Assembly (NCBI GenBank): GCA_035236585.1 | Contig: CP141135.1 | Location: forward strand, 2,142,001-2,206,000 | From: Warburgia ugandensis | Lineage: Eukaryota > Streptophyta > Magnoliopsida > Canellales > Canellaceae | Direction of reading: 5' to 3' | Length of the DNA: 64,000 bases | Shown here: piece by piece, positions 1-10,085 of the stretch | How the letters are laid out: every line of letters begins with the position of its first letter | Position numbering within the stretch: the first letter of the stretch is position 1 | Position numbers and translations under genes: made by a program | Notes under the pieces: model-generated | What the model was told of the DNA's origin: nothing | What the model saw: only the letters and a program-made list of their open reading frames with translations | Database searches by the model: none

Positions 1-334
1 TTCTAAGGATATAGCTCATAACCTCGCAGTTTGTTACGATAGAATTTGTTTGGCCTCTAGAGTTCATTTAAAGAATTTTAAGCTGGTTCTAGAAAAACAT
101 CAGCTACTGGAAAACAAGCTCCAGGAGATTCAATTTGGCCTCACGGCCCTGGCCACCCAAGTTCAAAACCAGAAACCACTGTCTAAGGTAGACGTCAGAA
201 CCTTAGTGACAGAAATTGCCCAGCAACCTAAGTTGGTTGAAGAGGAAGCCTTACGGCTAACAGAGGACCTAAAGGAGAAAATCCAGAGGATTGAGCAACT
301 GGTTCAACGAGTGGAGAACCATCTCCTTTCATGA
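1..334 (+). pseudogene. EPRV ORF1 fragment, plus-strand (inverted) copy
   Basis: Open from the window edge (frame beginning at base 2) to the stop at 332-334. It is the same protein as the minus-strand ORF1 at 9269-9700, lacking the first ~32 codons, which must lie left of the window. It is Leu/Glu/Gln-rich and predicted coiled coil, as in badnavirus ORF1 products (DUF1319-like, function poorly known). The stop overlaps the ORF2 start as ATGA (331-334). No lesion is visible in the part present. Confidence 0.85.
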
Positions 335-765
335 ACGTGAACAACCTGGTAAACACAGACGCTTACCAGATCTCAGATCAGATCCTCCAGACTTTGGACG
401 ATAACCCGACAGCAGGTTTCGTCAAAACCACCGATTACTCAGGTTCCTCGACAGCAACTGCGCTGTCCATAAAGCAAAATAATTTGCTTCTGGCAGTAGT
501 TATCCAACAGTCCGAGATTCTTGCAGACATCCGTCAGGATATCCGTCGGCTGTTAAGCCAGAAGGGGGTTGTTGAACCTACCCCTTCAGCACCACCATTA
601 CCAGTCCAGTCATCGACCGAAGAGGTCTTGACAAAAATCGAGGCAAAATTAGACCATCTGGGTCTATCGGGACTGCCATCTAGAAAGGTAGTTACCGGCA
701 ACATCAGGGTTGTAACAGACCCTCAGGAACTTCTGTTAACAGAAATCGACAAAGCGCGACAATGA
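331..765 (+). pseudogene. EPRV ORF2 copy, plus-strand (inverted) copy
   Basis: A 144-codon reading frame equivalent to 8835-9272 on the other strand. The middle and C-terminal parts match closely. Residues ~12-47 and ~112-117 differ in short clusters where bases differ around CG dinucleotides. Badnavirus ORF2 encodes a small virion-associated, nucleic-acid-binding protein; that role is inferred from position and size. It ends in an ATGA overlap with ORF3 (762-765). Confidence 0.8.
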
Positions 766-1661
766 GTCGATCATCTAGGAGTTTGACCACAACTGCTCCA
801 GCAGTTAGAAGCACACGGAGAAGTGCAGATGATGGCCCCCAGCATGAAGATCAGATCAGATCTTACAGGGCAACACAACGGAGGTTATACAACCTTCAAC
901 GCAACATTCGGAGCCTTGGGCATCGAATGACTGGCAGAGGGTCTTATTCACAGACTCTAGAACAACAACTGGATCCAGATTTACAACTCCAGTTATCCAT
1001 GAAGGATCGTGCAGCATTAGTACCAAATGCGGGTAAGTGCTATACCGAAGTCAAGCAACAGATACACACCACAGAGTGTATCTTCACAGGTCTGAAGAAG
1101 CCATCTTGTGCTTGGACAACCAGCAGGTTGATCGAGCCTTCATACAACCAGAAAGTTATTATCGGTTTCAACAGGAAAGAATGCAGTTCGTGCATGTTGG
1201 GATCCTACAGGTTCGCCTACAGATCTTGCACAGACAAGATGAAGGGACTATGGCATTGGTAATATTCAGAGATAATCGCTGGCAAGGAGACCAATCCATA
1301 TTTGCAACAATGGAGATAGACCTCTCCCGAGGGAGTCAATTGGTCTATGTTGTCCCAGATACAATGATGACAATTGCGGACTTCTACCGCAATGTCCAGA
1401 TCTCAATACAGACCAGAGGATACCAAAATTGGCAGAATGGAGAAGCCAATTTACTGATCACCAGAGGGATGGTTGGCCGACTATCAAACACACCCAATGT
1501 TGGCTTTGCATATCAAATCGACCAAGTGGTGGAACATCTAGCAAGCAAAGGAGTATTAGCCCTTCCTGGCAAGAGATACAATCCACAACAGTTCCAGTCA
1601 AACAACTGGCATATCAAACCGCCTGTGCTATCCATACCATTACAAGCTTCACAAGCTAATT
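762..1661 (+). pseudogene. EPRV ORF3 N-terminal fragment (movement-protein region), inverted copy
   Basis: Starts in frame at 762 and runs to about 1025. There 5 extra bases relative to the minus copy shift the frame; the continuation is open in another frame (1037 onward) to the break at 1660-1663. The content matches the movement-protein region of the minus copy (8420 down to ~7935). At the codon where the minus copy has TAA (8456-8454), this copy has CAA. The frame then continues nonsensically through the junction into intergenic DNA and stops at 1697-1699. Confidence 0.85.
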
Positions 1662-1664
1662 CAA
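1658..1664. other. Head-to-head junction between inverted EPRV copies
   Basis: Left of here the sequence follows the plus-strand ORF3 copy (equivalent to about 7935-7940 reversed); right of here it follows the intergenic region (equivalent to 10111 onward). Both parents contain TTCA at this point (1660-1663), so the join uses about 4 bp of microhomology. In the intact intergenic copy the breakpoint lies only ~14 bp upstream (minus-strand sense) of the tRNA primer site at 10086-10097. Confidence 0.85.
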
Positions 1665-1915
1665 AAGGGATCGGAAAACTATTCAATGCTGTTTCATAAA
1701 CGGAAGTGCGCCGTAGAGATAACTAACATTGAACAAAATCAGAGTGCGGAATTACCTAACATGCATAAGCATAAGAACTGAGAATGGAAGAACAAGAACT
1801 TCAATTGCTGAAAGCTGAGCTTCTTGCTCTACAACTCAAACTGAAACTAAGACTCCAAGCCCGAATGAAACTCCAAACCCGAAACTCGAATGCTTACAAC
1901 GTTGGGAGGTAAGAG

Positions 1916-1923
1916 CTTATATA
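1916..1923 (-). promoter_or_regulatory. Putative TATA box of EPRV pregenomic promoter (left copy)
   Basis: Same TATATAAG as 10367-10374, 8451 bp away. Here any transcript would run across the inversion junction at 1660 into antisense ORF3/ORF2/ORF1, because the downstream primer site and leader are missing. Confidence 0.5.
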
Positions 1924-1992
1924 GGCTCGACCTCACCACAAACTCACGACGCGTGTAAAGGAGGGAATCTCCTTTCCACCGAAAGCAGGCAC

Positions 1993-2220
1993 CTAAACAT
2001 GTGGTGCTGACTCAAAAGCAAAACACAAGGACATACGTGTCCAAAAGACAAACCGAAAGTAAAGAGCATCTTCTTTAGGTGGGGACATCTTCCCACTTGC
2101 TAAAGAAACAGACATACAATCCTGACACAGGTGTCGGGTATGACACCGAAAGCACACCGTGTGGGTCCATTTCCACATTATTGCTGCTACATGGACAAGT
2201 GACGTGATCCGGGCCCACAT
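1993..2220 (-). other. Small ORF overlapping the ORF3 stop as TAATG (EPRV), hypothetical
   Basis: A 75-codon frame whose ATG (2220-2218) shares its A with the ORF3 stop TAA (2222-2220). The predicted peptide is rich in Cys, Trp and His in its first half and aromatic/hydrophobic later. The identical frame occurs at 10444-10671. The TAATG arrangement resembles the ATGA couplings between the other viral ORFs, but I recognise no family and it may be chance. Confidence 0.3.
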
Positions 2221-4571
2221 TAGCTTCCGCGAAGTTGCTCTTGGAAGTTCCTGTGCATTCCAGCCACGTCAGATGCATCGTCCTCAGGGGCTCTGAACTC
2301 AGATCGGTACACGGCTGATCGATTCCGCCAGTTCCTGTAGGTTATCCATAATCCTCTGTGCGCGTTCCATGGAACTTTGGACTTCAGATAGCATATCTCC
2401 CCATTCGTTGTCGCCCCAGTCGTTATCTCTTTCAGCTGCACTTCGACAAAGGTAGTATTTCCGTATGAGTATACGGTGTAATACTCCGGCCTTAAGTCTG
2501 ACCTCATCCATGGCTGTACGTTCAGCCTGGTGCATAAGTCGTCGAGTGTGTTGGTGGGACTCCAAATCCAATCCGGGAGTAAGTTGTTCAGCTCTCCACG
2601 CATAGTATTCATCAATCCACTCCATAGAGCAGGCTGATACTGGAAGGGGTTGAAGATGGCATTCCGGAGCAATGTAGGGTGGAGGCGACGTCGTCCTGAC
2701 TCGTGGCGCGCTGGTGGTAGTTCGATTTGATGCCAAAGCACGTGTAAGGCGTGATTGGTGGATTCTTCCTCTGGTGGGGTCCATTGATCTATTCCTGCAA
2801 AAGAACACACTAATCGTGAGAGTGAGTCGGCTAAGACATTGTCTTTGCCTTCGATATGCTCAAATCGAATCTTGACGCCACATCCGGTTATGTAATCGGT
2901 AAATGCCATCCATCTGACTCGTGATGGTTTAGACTGAGCCGTTTTGTTGTAATAGCTAATAATAGCTTGGCAGTCAGTCCGTATCAGTAACTCCTTCTTG
3001 TCAAGGTAGTAGATCTTGAAACTGTTGAGGCTGTTCATTACAGCGAAGATCTCGGCATCAATTGTGGACTTTGGTGGATTGAATCTTCCACTGGCATAGG
3101 CACATATTTGTTCTGTTGATCTAGGATCCAATGCCTTAGCTTTGAACTTGCAGATACCACCCCAACCATCCATGCAACCGTCAACTTCTAAGACCATGGC
3201 ACAGTCCGTGGGAGGCACGTGTAACGGTGGTAGCTCTTTCAACTGTTTGTTCACAGTGTCCACAATAGCCCAATCAGATTTACTGAATCTTTTATCAGCG
3301 TGGGCTGATATCTTGGAATAGAGAGGCCCAAGTAACTGGCCCAAATTGGGTATGTATATCCGTGCATAATTGACCAGGCCCAACCAGCTTCGCAATCCTT
3401 TGATATCTTGTATTCGGCCCTTCTTGAATTCAAGGATCTTGGTGATAATGTTGGGCTGCAACTGGATTTGCTGGTTGCCAATAGTCGCTCCAAGGAAGTT
3501 AACCTGCGTAACTCCAATCATCATTTTGGATGGGCTTAAGATAAGTCCATTTTGCTCACAGATATCCAGCATCTGTTCCAGGTGTTTCCTGTGACTTTCA
3601 TAATCCGGCGAGAAGACAAGTATGTCGTCAATGTAGACGGCAATGAACTCTTCCGTTCCTTTGAAGCAATTATCCATTTTTCGCTGGAAGACGGCTGGTG
3701 CATTCATCAAACCAAATGGCATAACGAGCCATTCATAAAATCCTCCGGGTATCTGAAATGCCGTCCAGGGGATAGACTCTGGATCCATTAAAACTTGGTG
3801 AAAGCCTGATTTTAAATCAAACTTTGAAAATACTTTGGCGCCACCAATTCGTGCCATAAGCATATTGATACCAGGCAAGCTGTACTGGTCTTTTTCTGTG
3901 TTGCCGTTGAGGCGGCGATAATCCAGAACCATCCTCTCCTTCCCTTTGATTTCTTTCTTTGTGATGGGGTCAATAGATGTCCCTGAGTTCACGATCATGG
4001 CTGTTGTTCGGTGTTTACTGGCTGATGGCCTGATGACACCTAGCTTGAGTAGTGCATCACAGTGTTTGTGTAGAGTATCTCGCAAGGCTGGAGATACCTG
4101 CTTCAGAGGTTCATCCTGTATCACATAGTTGGGATTCTTGATCGGAATAGTGCATTTGATCTGATTCCGTTCCCAATGCTTCAGTGGTTCTTCCCCAATA
4201 TTTCCTGATAGCTTTAGCCGATTCAATAATGGCTGTAGCTCTTGTGAGATTGTAGGGATTGTTGGAAAGAGGTAGCTGTGCTCCACATAATCCTCTTCTG
4301 AGATTGCCTCTTCCTCTTGTGCTGCTGGTAAGACTTCATCTTGCTGTCGTAGTACTGCTGTCAGGGAGGTAGTTATGGTCGTTAGGTTCTTATAAAAGGT
4401 AACAGTATTACCTTCAATCCTTACCCCTCCTTGCATAGATCTGATGAAGTTACATCCGAGGATCATCTGTATCCCGTCTCCCAAGGTCATCGGGAAGCTG
4501 TAAGTGTAAGGGATTCGGAAACTGTTGTCTCCAATCTGCATTCGGCCATACTTCACCGGTTTTGTTCCCAT
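2220..4571 (-). pseudogene. EPRV ORF3 part 3: protease C-half, reverse transcriptase, RNase H
   Basis: A 783-codon open frame, in phase with the upstream coat-protein part but separated from it by tandem stops (TAA TAG, 4580-4575). In order: end of the retropepsin domain (residues ~1-50); reverse transcriptase, with LDYRRLN near residue 217 and the catalytic YIDD box near 314; RNase H, with acidic residues in EVDGCMDGW (~460), TDCQ (~530) and NVLADSLSR (~578); then a ~200-residue C-terminal extension. Caulimovirid RT/RNase H copies pregenomic RNA to DNA from a tRNA primer. No integrase is present, as expected. Its last 232 codons recur at 10671-11368. Confidence 0.93.
2299..2808 (-). other. 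169-codon ORF overlapping the ORF3 3' end (EPRV), hypothetical
   Basis: An alternative-frame ORF inside the RNase H/C-terminal part of ORF3. The predicted protein has a basic N-terminus, a Pro-rich stretch and an acidic helical C-terminus. The same ORF is present at 10750-11259. Some badnaviruses carry accessory ORFs overlapping the end of ORF3 (for example ORFY of cacao swollen shoot virus), so it could be real. The two copies are near identical, so they give no independent conservation evidence. Confidence 0.35.
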
Positions 4572-4574
4572 GCC

Positions 4575-4580
4575 CTATTA
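4575..4580 (-). other. Tandem in-frame stops inside the EPRV protease domain
   Basis: Codons TAA TAG follow ...TVQFS and precede G-M-G-T in one unbroken reading phase. They sit between the DTGA active site (about residue 801 of the upstream part) and the rest of the protease fold. They split ORF3 into an 831-codon (from ATG 7073) and a 783-codon frame. Confidence 0.9.
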
Positions 4581-7301
4581 GGAGAATTGAACAGTGAACG
4601 TGTTCTGTTCCAATGCTGAGGCTGGGATTGTCTTTGAATCGATACAGCAGGTTGTTGCTCCTGTATCCAAGATAGCTTTAACCTCAAACAAAGGGATTCC
4701 AGGAATATCAAGTTTTACCTTGATGTTGTATAGCATATTCCGTATCAACTTCTGTTTGGGTTCCTCAGGCACAGTAGTCTCTGGAACAGCAGTTTCGCTC
4801 TTGGCTATGACCTTGATGTCTTCAACAAGCACGTTGGTACTGTGTTGGATGTAATCCTTTTCTTCTGGTGTTAGCTCCGCGAGCTTTTGCTTTCCTTTCT
4901 CTTGGCTGAGTTGCAACAGCTTTTGCTGATTCCTTAATTGCTCTTCCTGTCTTTCCTTCCTCAGTTGAGCAATTTGAGCTTCCAATTGCTGTTTTTCCTC
5001 TTGATCTTTCTGCCTTTCTGCCTTTAGCTGAGCGAGCTCTTCTCGAAGGGCTTTTACTTCTGCCTTAAGTGAACTCACTTCCTCATGTGTGGGCTTCTGA
5101 CTCAATTCTTCTTTCAGCTGTGTCACTGTGGCAAGATGTTCTGCTTCTGCCTTGTCATGCAACTCCTTAAAGTACCGCAGATAGTCGGTTTCCCGCTTCA
5201 GTCTTTCCATTTCATGTTCACAATACCGAACATAAGACTGTTGATCCTGCAATGTCTGTTGAGCAGGGTAAGTTGGTACAGGTTCTACCGGAACTGCCTC
5301 ATTTAGGAAGAATGGGCCACACATATTGCACGCCGTCATAAGACAGTAAGGGCAATGAATCCGCGCCCTTTTCATTGTTTGTCCTTTGCAACAGGTGCAG
5401 ATGCTTCCTGCAGGCTCTGCTACTGCTGAATTCCGTTGCCAAACATGTTGACAATGAAATTGCCTAGCTGTGACTCTGGGTCTGGCTCTCCAACCACAAT
5501 TCTCTGGTCCGAGGAGATATGTTGGCTCATAAGCTTGTTCAAGCTGTCCCAACATAAATACTTTGTGCTGCATCATATAAGCTGCTGGATCTTCTGGTTC
5601 CTCATCTTCACTAATACTGAAGATGGCTTCACTATCCTTGTCTCCGTCATCAACTGAGACGATTTCATGATCTTCGGGCAGTGACAGCTGCTCATAGATA
5701 GCAACCCTCTTGACATTTCTTCGCTCGTTTTTGCATTCTCTGGCATAATGTCCTTCTTCACCACATAAGTAACATTTGCACTTCTTATCGCGCAAATACT
5801 TTCCTTTTTCCACTCGAGCATGGGTTTCATGAGGCTTTCCCTTATATGTTTTTGCTTTCCTAATCCCGTACTTCTTCTTCTCCTCTTTGTAATATCCGGA
5901 CAAAGGAATTTGGCTGCAGAATGAGACATTCTTCAGGGACCTCTTGAAAGCTGCTTCCTTGCATTCTGTCTCAAGGAACTTATAGGTGTAGAGGATTCTT
6001 GGCATAACTCCGATGTGTAGACCAGGGTAATCCCGATCATAAGCTTGCTTAATCCGATAACCGAGTTCTCCAGGCATCTTCATCCATAATTTTTCTGATA
6101 GCTCTGCAGAGACATACATTCGTCCTGTTTTGGCTGCCAATCGCATATAGTCATTGAGGAATGCGATCAGGTTTTTGACTGATGGACAGGTTAACCTTTC
6201 CAGGTCTCTGTAAGCTTGCTCTTGTAGAACAGTAGATCCCACTGTAGGATCTTCACTGGAGAAGACTCGTCTGATTTGTGACAGGATGTTTTGAGTGCCT
6301 TCTCGGCCTTCTGCTGATCCTAGCAATTCTTCATAACCAGCGGGGTACGCCATTCGCCATTGGATCCAGGTGATCCGTTCAGTTTCTCCTAGCAGATTTT
6401 CGATGTAGTCAGCTTTGTCTCTGACATCTGTGAATCCTTTTTCTGCAACATGGTTTCGAGTAATGGCTTCCCATCTGCTGAAAACATCATTGAACAATCC
6501 AAGTTGTTCTGGTATGATGAAGATTGCTGCATCCTTCTGTTGAGCCGAAGGTAGTTGCCATTGACCATTGGAGATTCCGCCACCTTTGAACCTTGTGTGT
6601 TCATATCTGGTGTTTGTACTTGCGTCAAAGACTGGCTGTTGAGTTCCTGAGGAGGATGCTCCTGGTGTGTTGAATCTGGAACTCGATGCAGGTGGATATC
6701 CAATAGGTCCTGTGGTTGTTCTTGTCGGCACAGGTGGGATAGTCATTCGACTTCCCTGTGTTTGTTGTGTGGCAGTTGGTTGGACTGCGGGTGTTGCTGG
6801 TGAAGTTGCTCCCGTGGCTCCTGAGAATATTGCTTCCCATTGGCCATTGGTTGGATCTGGGTAATCCATTTCTAGTCCTGCTGCTGCAACTTCCAATCTT
6901 GCTATATCGGGTTCATCAACCCAATACCAGGGCACATCATCGTTGGTACTGATGACTTTTCTCACATCTTCTTCATCAAGGATCCACGCATGTGTATCCC
7001 ATCCTTCTGGTTCAGGCTTTGTTGATATTGGAGCAATCCGTTTTTGCGCCTTGAACTCCGATTGTTGCCACATAGGAGCCTGTGATTTAAGCTTTCTTAT
7101 CCCACCACCTTCCGAAAAAGGATTGTTCCAACAGGAGGAACAGGCACTGGAGTGGGGAGGTGTAGTAGACTCATTATCGGAATCATTGGGATAATGGACA
7201 GAGGCTGCAAATGGGTCATCCGGATTAGGGAGAAAGTGTGGGGAATTGGATCCACTGGATGAGGAACTAGGTTCAGAATCCGAAGAGGAATCAGGGTGCC
7301 A
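4578..7301 (-). pseudogene. EPRV ORF3 part 2: coat protein region, Cys-rich motif, coiled coil, protease N-half
   Basis: Open from just after the TAG at 7304-7302 to the TAA at 4578; the first ATG is at 7073 (831 codons). After a Ser/Pro/Asn-rich linker there is a coat-protein-like region, then a CCHC zinc knuckle (CYLCGEEGHYARECK, residues ~431-445 from ATG 7073). Next is a second Cys/His-rich region (~540-595), as in badnavirus coat proteins. A long charged coiled coil follows (~610-740), then the retropepsin active site ILDTGATT (~799-806). The coat protein packages viral DNA/RNA and the protease would process the polyprotein. It is not translatable with its neighbours because of the flanking stops. 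Confidence 0.92.
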
Positions 7302-8838
7302 CTAATACATTCCAAGGGTTGGGTTGTACCGATAGCCAGGAATTGGTTCATGGTCTTCGGGAACCATTTGTTCAGGGTCTGTAGTAGCCAAAGTGATGCT
7401 ACTAGGGGTAGGGGAATCACTGGTAGTCTGGTAAATGGGATTTTGTGATTCTGGAGGTAAGGTAGTGGAAGCAGTGAAGAAGTCTGCTTCTTCTGCATCA
7501 AGGGTAGCATCAGCATGCTGTAACATTTCTGGATCAAGTGTGTCTTCTGGCATCCATTCTGGTAAGGTTAAATCAGGTGCATTTAACCATTCTTCCACTC
7601 GGGAATTGTGTGTAGGTGCCGGTGCTGGAAAGACAGCATCATCATCATTTGCATCTGGGAACTCATCACCCCATCCAGTAGCTATGACTGGTGCATCGCG
7701 ATCATATGATGTAGTTGGGAGGTCATAGTTAACGTAGTAAACGTAACCATTAACCGGGGGGTCAGTACTGAGTCCGTCCCATCTTCCCGTTTGCCTGAAG
7801 GCTGCAATAATATGCGGGATGCCCTGTGCTGCAAGCTGCTCTTCGTCACTGTTGTCATCAAGGTGACTGCTGCTAGCGACTGGTGCTGGCTGATAGTTGG
7901 TGAACCGGAGGGAAATGCTTCCATCTATATGATTTCGTGAATTAGCTTGTGAAGCTTGTAATGGTATGGATAGCACAGGCGGTTTGATATGCCAGTTGTT
8001 TGACTGGAACTGTTGTGGATTGTATCTCTTGCCAGGAAGGGCTAATACTCCTTTGCTTGCTAGATGTTCCACCACTTGGTCGATTTGATATGCAAAGCCA
8101 ACATTGGGTGTGTTTGATAGTCGGCCAACCATCCCTCTGGTGATCAGTAAATTGGCTTCTCCATTCTGCCAATTTTGGTATCCTCTGGTCTGTATTGAGA
8201 TCTGGACATTGCGGTAGAAGTCCGCAATTGTCATCATTGTATCTGGGACAACATAGACCAATTGACTCCCTCGGGAGAGGTCTATCTCCATTGTTGCAAA
8301 TATGGATTGGTCTCCTTGCCAGCGATTATCTCTGAATATTACCAATGCCATAGTCCCTTCATCTTGTCTGTGCAGGATCTGTAGGCGAACCTGTAGGATC
8401 CCAACATGCACGAACTGCATTCTTTCCTGTTGAAGCCGATAATAACTTTCTGGTTATATGAAGGCTCGATCAACCTGCTGGTTGTCCAAGCACAAGATGG
8501 CTTCTTCAGACCTGTGAAGATACACTCTGTGGTGTGTATCTGTTGCTTGACTTCGGTATAGTACCTCGGCTGGTACTAATGCTGCACGATCCTTCATGGA
8601 TAACTGGAGTTGTAAATCTGGATCCAGTTGTTGTTCTAGAGTCTGTGAATAAGACCCTCTGCCAGTCATTCGATGCCCAAGGCTCCGAATGTTGCGTTGA
8701 AGGTTGTATAACCTCCGTTGTGTTGCCCTGTAAGATCTGATCTGATCTTCATGCTGGGGGCCATCATCTGCACTTCTCCGTGTGCTTCTAACTGCTTCGG
8801 AGGCCGGTTGTGGTCAAACTCCTAGATGATCGACTCAT
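7302..8838 (-). pseudogene. EPRV ORF3 part 1: N-terminus and movement-protein region
   Basis: The ORF3 ATG (8838-8836) overlaps the ORF2 stop. About 12 codons in, 4 extra bases relative to the inverted copy cause a frameshift and early stop (near 8802-8815). The downstream frame resumes (ATG 8669), hits TAA at 8456-8454 (CAA in the inverted copy), then is open from ATG 8420 for 372 codons to TAG at 7304-7302. The 8420-7302 part contains the badnavirus movement-protein region (motifs such as FYRNVQIS and GEANLLITRG), which would support cell-to-cell spread, and an acidic linker. The frame after TAG continues in phase into part 2. Confidence 0.9.
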
Positions 8839-9272
8839 TGTCGCGCTTTGTCGATTTCTGTTAACAGAAGTTCCTGAGGGTCTGTTACAACCCTGATGTT
8901 GCCGGTAACTACCTTTCGGGTAACTGATCCCGATAGACCCAGATGGTCTAATTTTGCCTCGATTTTTGTCAAGACCTCTTCGGTCGATGACTGGACTGGT
9001 AATGGTGGTGCTGAAGGGGTAGGTTCAACAACCCCCTTCTGGCTTAACAGCCGACGGATATCCTGACGGATGTCTGCAAGAATCTCGGACTGTTGGATAA
9101 CTACTGCCAGAAGCAAATTATTTTGCTTTATGGACAAATGCGATTCTTTGTCGAGAACACGAGTAATCGGTGGTTTTGACGAAACCTCGCCGCCCGGGTT
9201 ATCGTCCAAAGTCCGGGAGGATCCGATCGAGATCCGAGTAGCGTCTGTGTTTACCAGGTTGTTCACGTTCAT
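8835..9272 (-). CDS. EPRV ORF2 (virion-associated protein-like)
   Basis: A 145-codon frame starting inside the ORF1 stop (ATGA at 9272-9269) and ending inside the ORF3 start (ATGA at 8838-8835). It has a central Leu/Ile-rich helix (LLLAVVIQQSEILADIRQDI), a Pro-rich hinge and a basic C-terminus. In badnaviruses ORF2 encodes a DNA/RNA-binding virion-associated protein; this is inferred from order and length. Residues 12-46 differ from the inverted copy in clusters, so one of the two is altered or mis-sequenced there. No stop interrupts it. Confidence 0.8.
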   Translation of the reverse strand: MNVNNLVNTDATRISIGSSRTLDDNPGGEVSSKPPITRVLDKESHLSIKQNNLLLAVVIQQSEILADIRQDIRRLLSQKGVVEPTPSAPPLPVQSSTEEVLTKIEAKLDHLGLSGSVTRKVVTGNIRVVTDPQELLLTEIDKARQ

Positions 9273-9700
9273 GAAAGGAGATGGTTCTCCACTCGTTGAA
9301 CCAGTTGCTCAATCCTCTGGATTTTCTCCTTTAGGTCCTCTGTTAGCCGTAAGGCTTCCTCTTCAACCAACTTAGGTTGCTGGGCAATTTCTGTCACTAA
9401 GGTTCTGACGTCTACCTTAGACAGTGGTTTCTGGTTTTGAACTTGGGTGGCCAGGGCCGTGAGGCCAAATTGAATCTCCTGGAGCTTGTTTTCCAGTAGC
9501 TGATGTTTTTCTAGAACCAGCTTAAAATTCTTTAAATGAACTCTAGAGGCCAAACAAATTCTATCGTAACAAACTGCGAGGTTATGAGCTATATCCTTAG
9601 AAGATACTCTGTCTGAAAGGGAAAGGTCTAGGTACTCTAGGTTTGCAGTCGGTGCTCGGTTATACCATTCCTGAACCTGTTGCTCCCATCTTACTGACAT
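9269..9700 (-). CDS. EPRV ORF1 (badnavirus ORF1-like, DUF1319-type)
   Basis: A 143-codon intact frame. The N-terminus (SVRWEQQVQEWY, then SSKDIAHNLAVCYDR) and the following coiled-coil-rich region match the general layout of badnavirus ORF1 proteins, whose function is unclear but which are virion-associated in some species. The start is chosen as the first ATG after a ~385-nt leader downstream of the primer site. The stop overlaps ORF2 as ATGA. Confidence 0.85.
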   Translation of the reverse strand: MSVRWEQQVQEWYNRAPTANLEYLDLSLSDRVSSKDIAHNLAVCYDRICLASRVHLKNFKLVLEKHQLLENKLQEIQFGLTALATQVQNQKPLSKVDVRTLVTEIAQQPKLVEEEALRLTEDLKEKIQRIEQLVQRVENHLLS

Positions 9701-10085
9701 TTTTAAGCATAAATTGCTGCGTCATTAAGCTAAGAATTCATATTTAAAGCAGAAGACGATTAAGCAAGACATACAATTAGATTTGGTAACCCATCAGTTC
9801 CCCTCACCTTATGACCTGCGGCACCCTCCTTGGCGACTTACATCGGCTTACGTCTTTTGGTTTCCCTACTGATTACCATTTCCGATAGCATGCCTCACAG
9901 AAAGTCTTACCAGGTTTAAACTATGAATCCCGAAATTAAATAACAGCAATAAATGAAAGAAATGTAACTAAGATAAGCATAGTAACAGGAACAAGAGCTG
10001 GTATCCCCAAGTACCAGACCATGCACCTCTGAGCACCCGAACCTTAAGGTTCTACTCAGACATGGTTAATCTGCACATAAGGATA

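Larger units (their letters stand above)
1660..2917 (-). repeat. Left copy of 1.26 kb direct repeat (EPRV ORF3 end plus intergenic region)
   Basis: Matches 10111-11368 at a constant offset of 8451. Two substitutions were noticed by eye (2837 against 11288, 2902 against 11353). It covers the RNase H C-terminal part of ORF3 and the intergenic region with the TATA box. It ends at 1660, where homology to the right copy stops and the inverted copy begins. Confidence 0.95.

Noticed and set aside
5573..5929. 118-codon minus ORF overlapping the viral zinc knuckle
   Set aside because: Alternative-frame shadow of the coat-protein frame; no start context or parallel in badnaviruses known to me.
7435..7728. 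Plus-strand ORFs within the EPRV (also 8534-8740, 9070-9375, 3370-3594)
   Set aside because: Opposite strand to the viral genes, low-complexity or shadow translation, no family resemblance.
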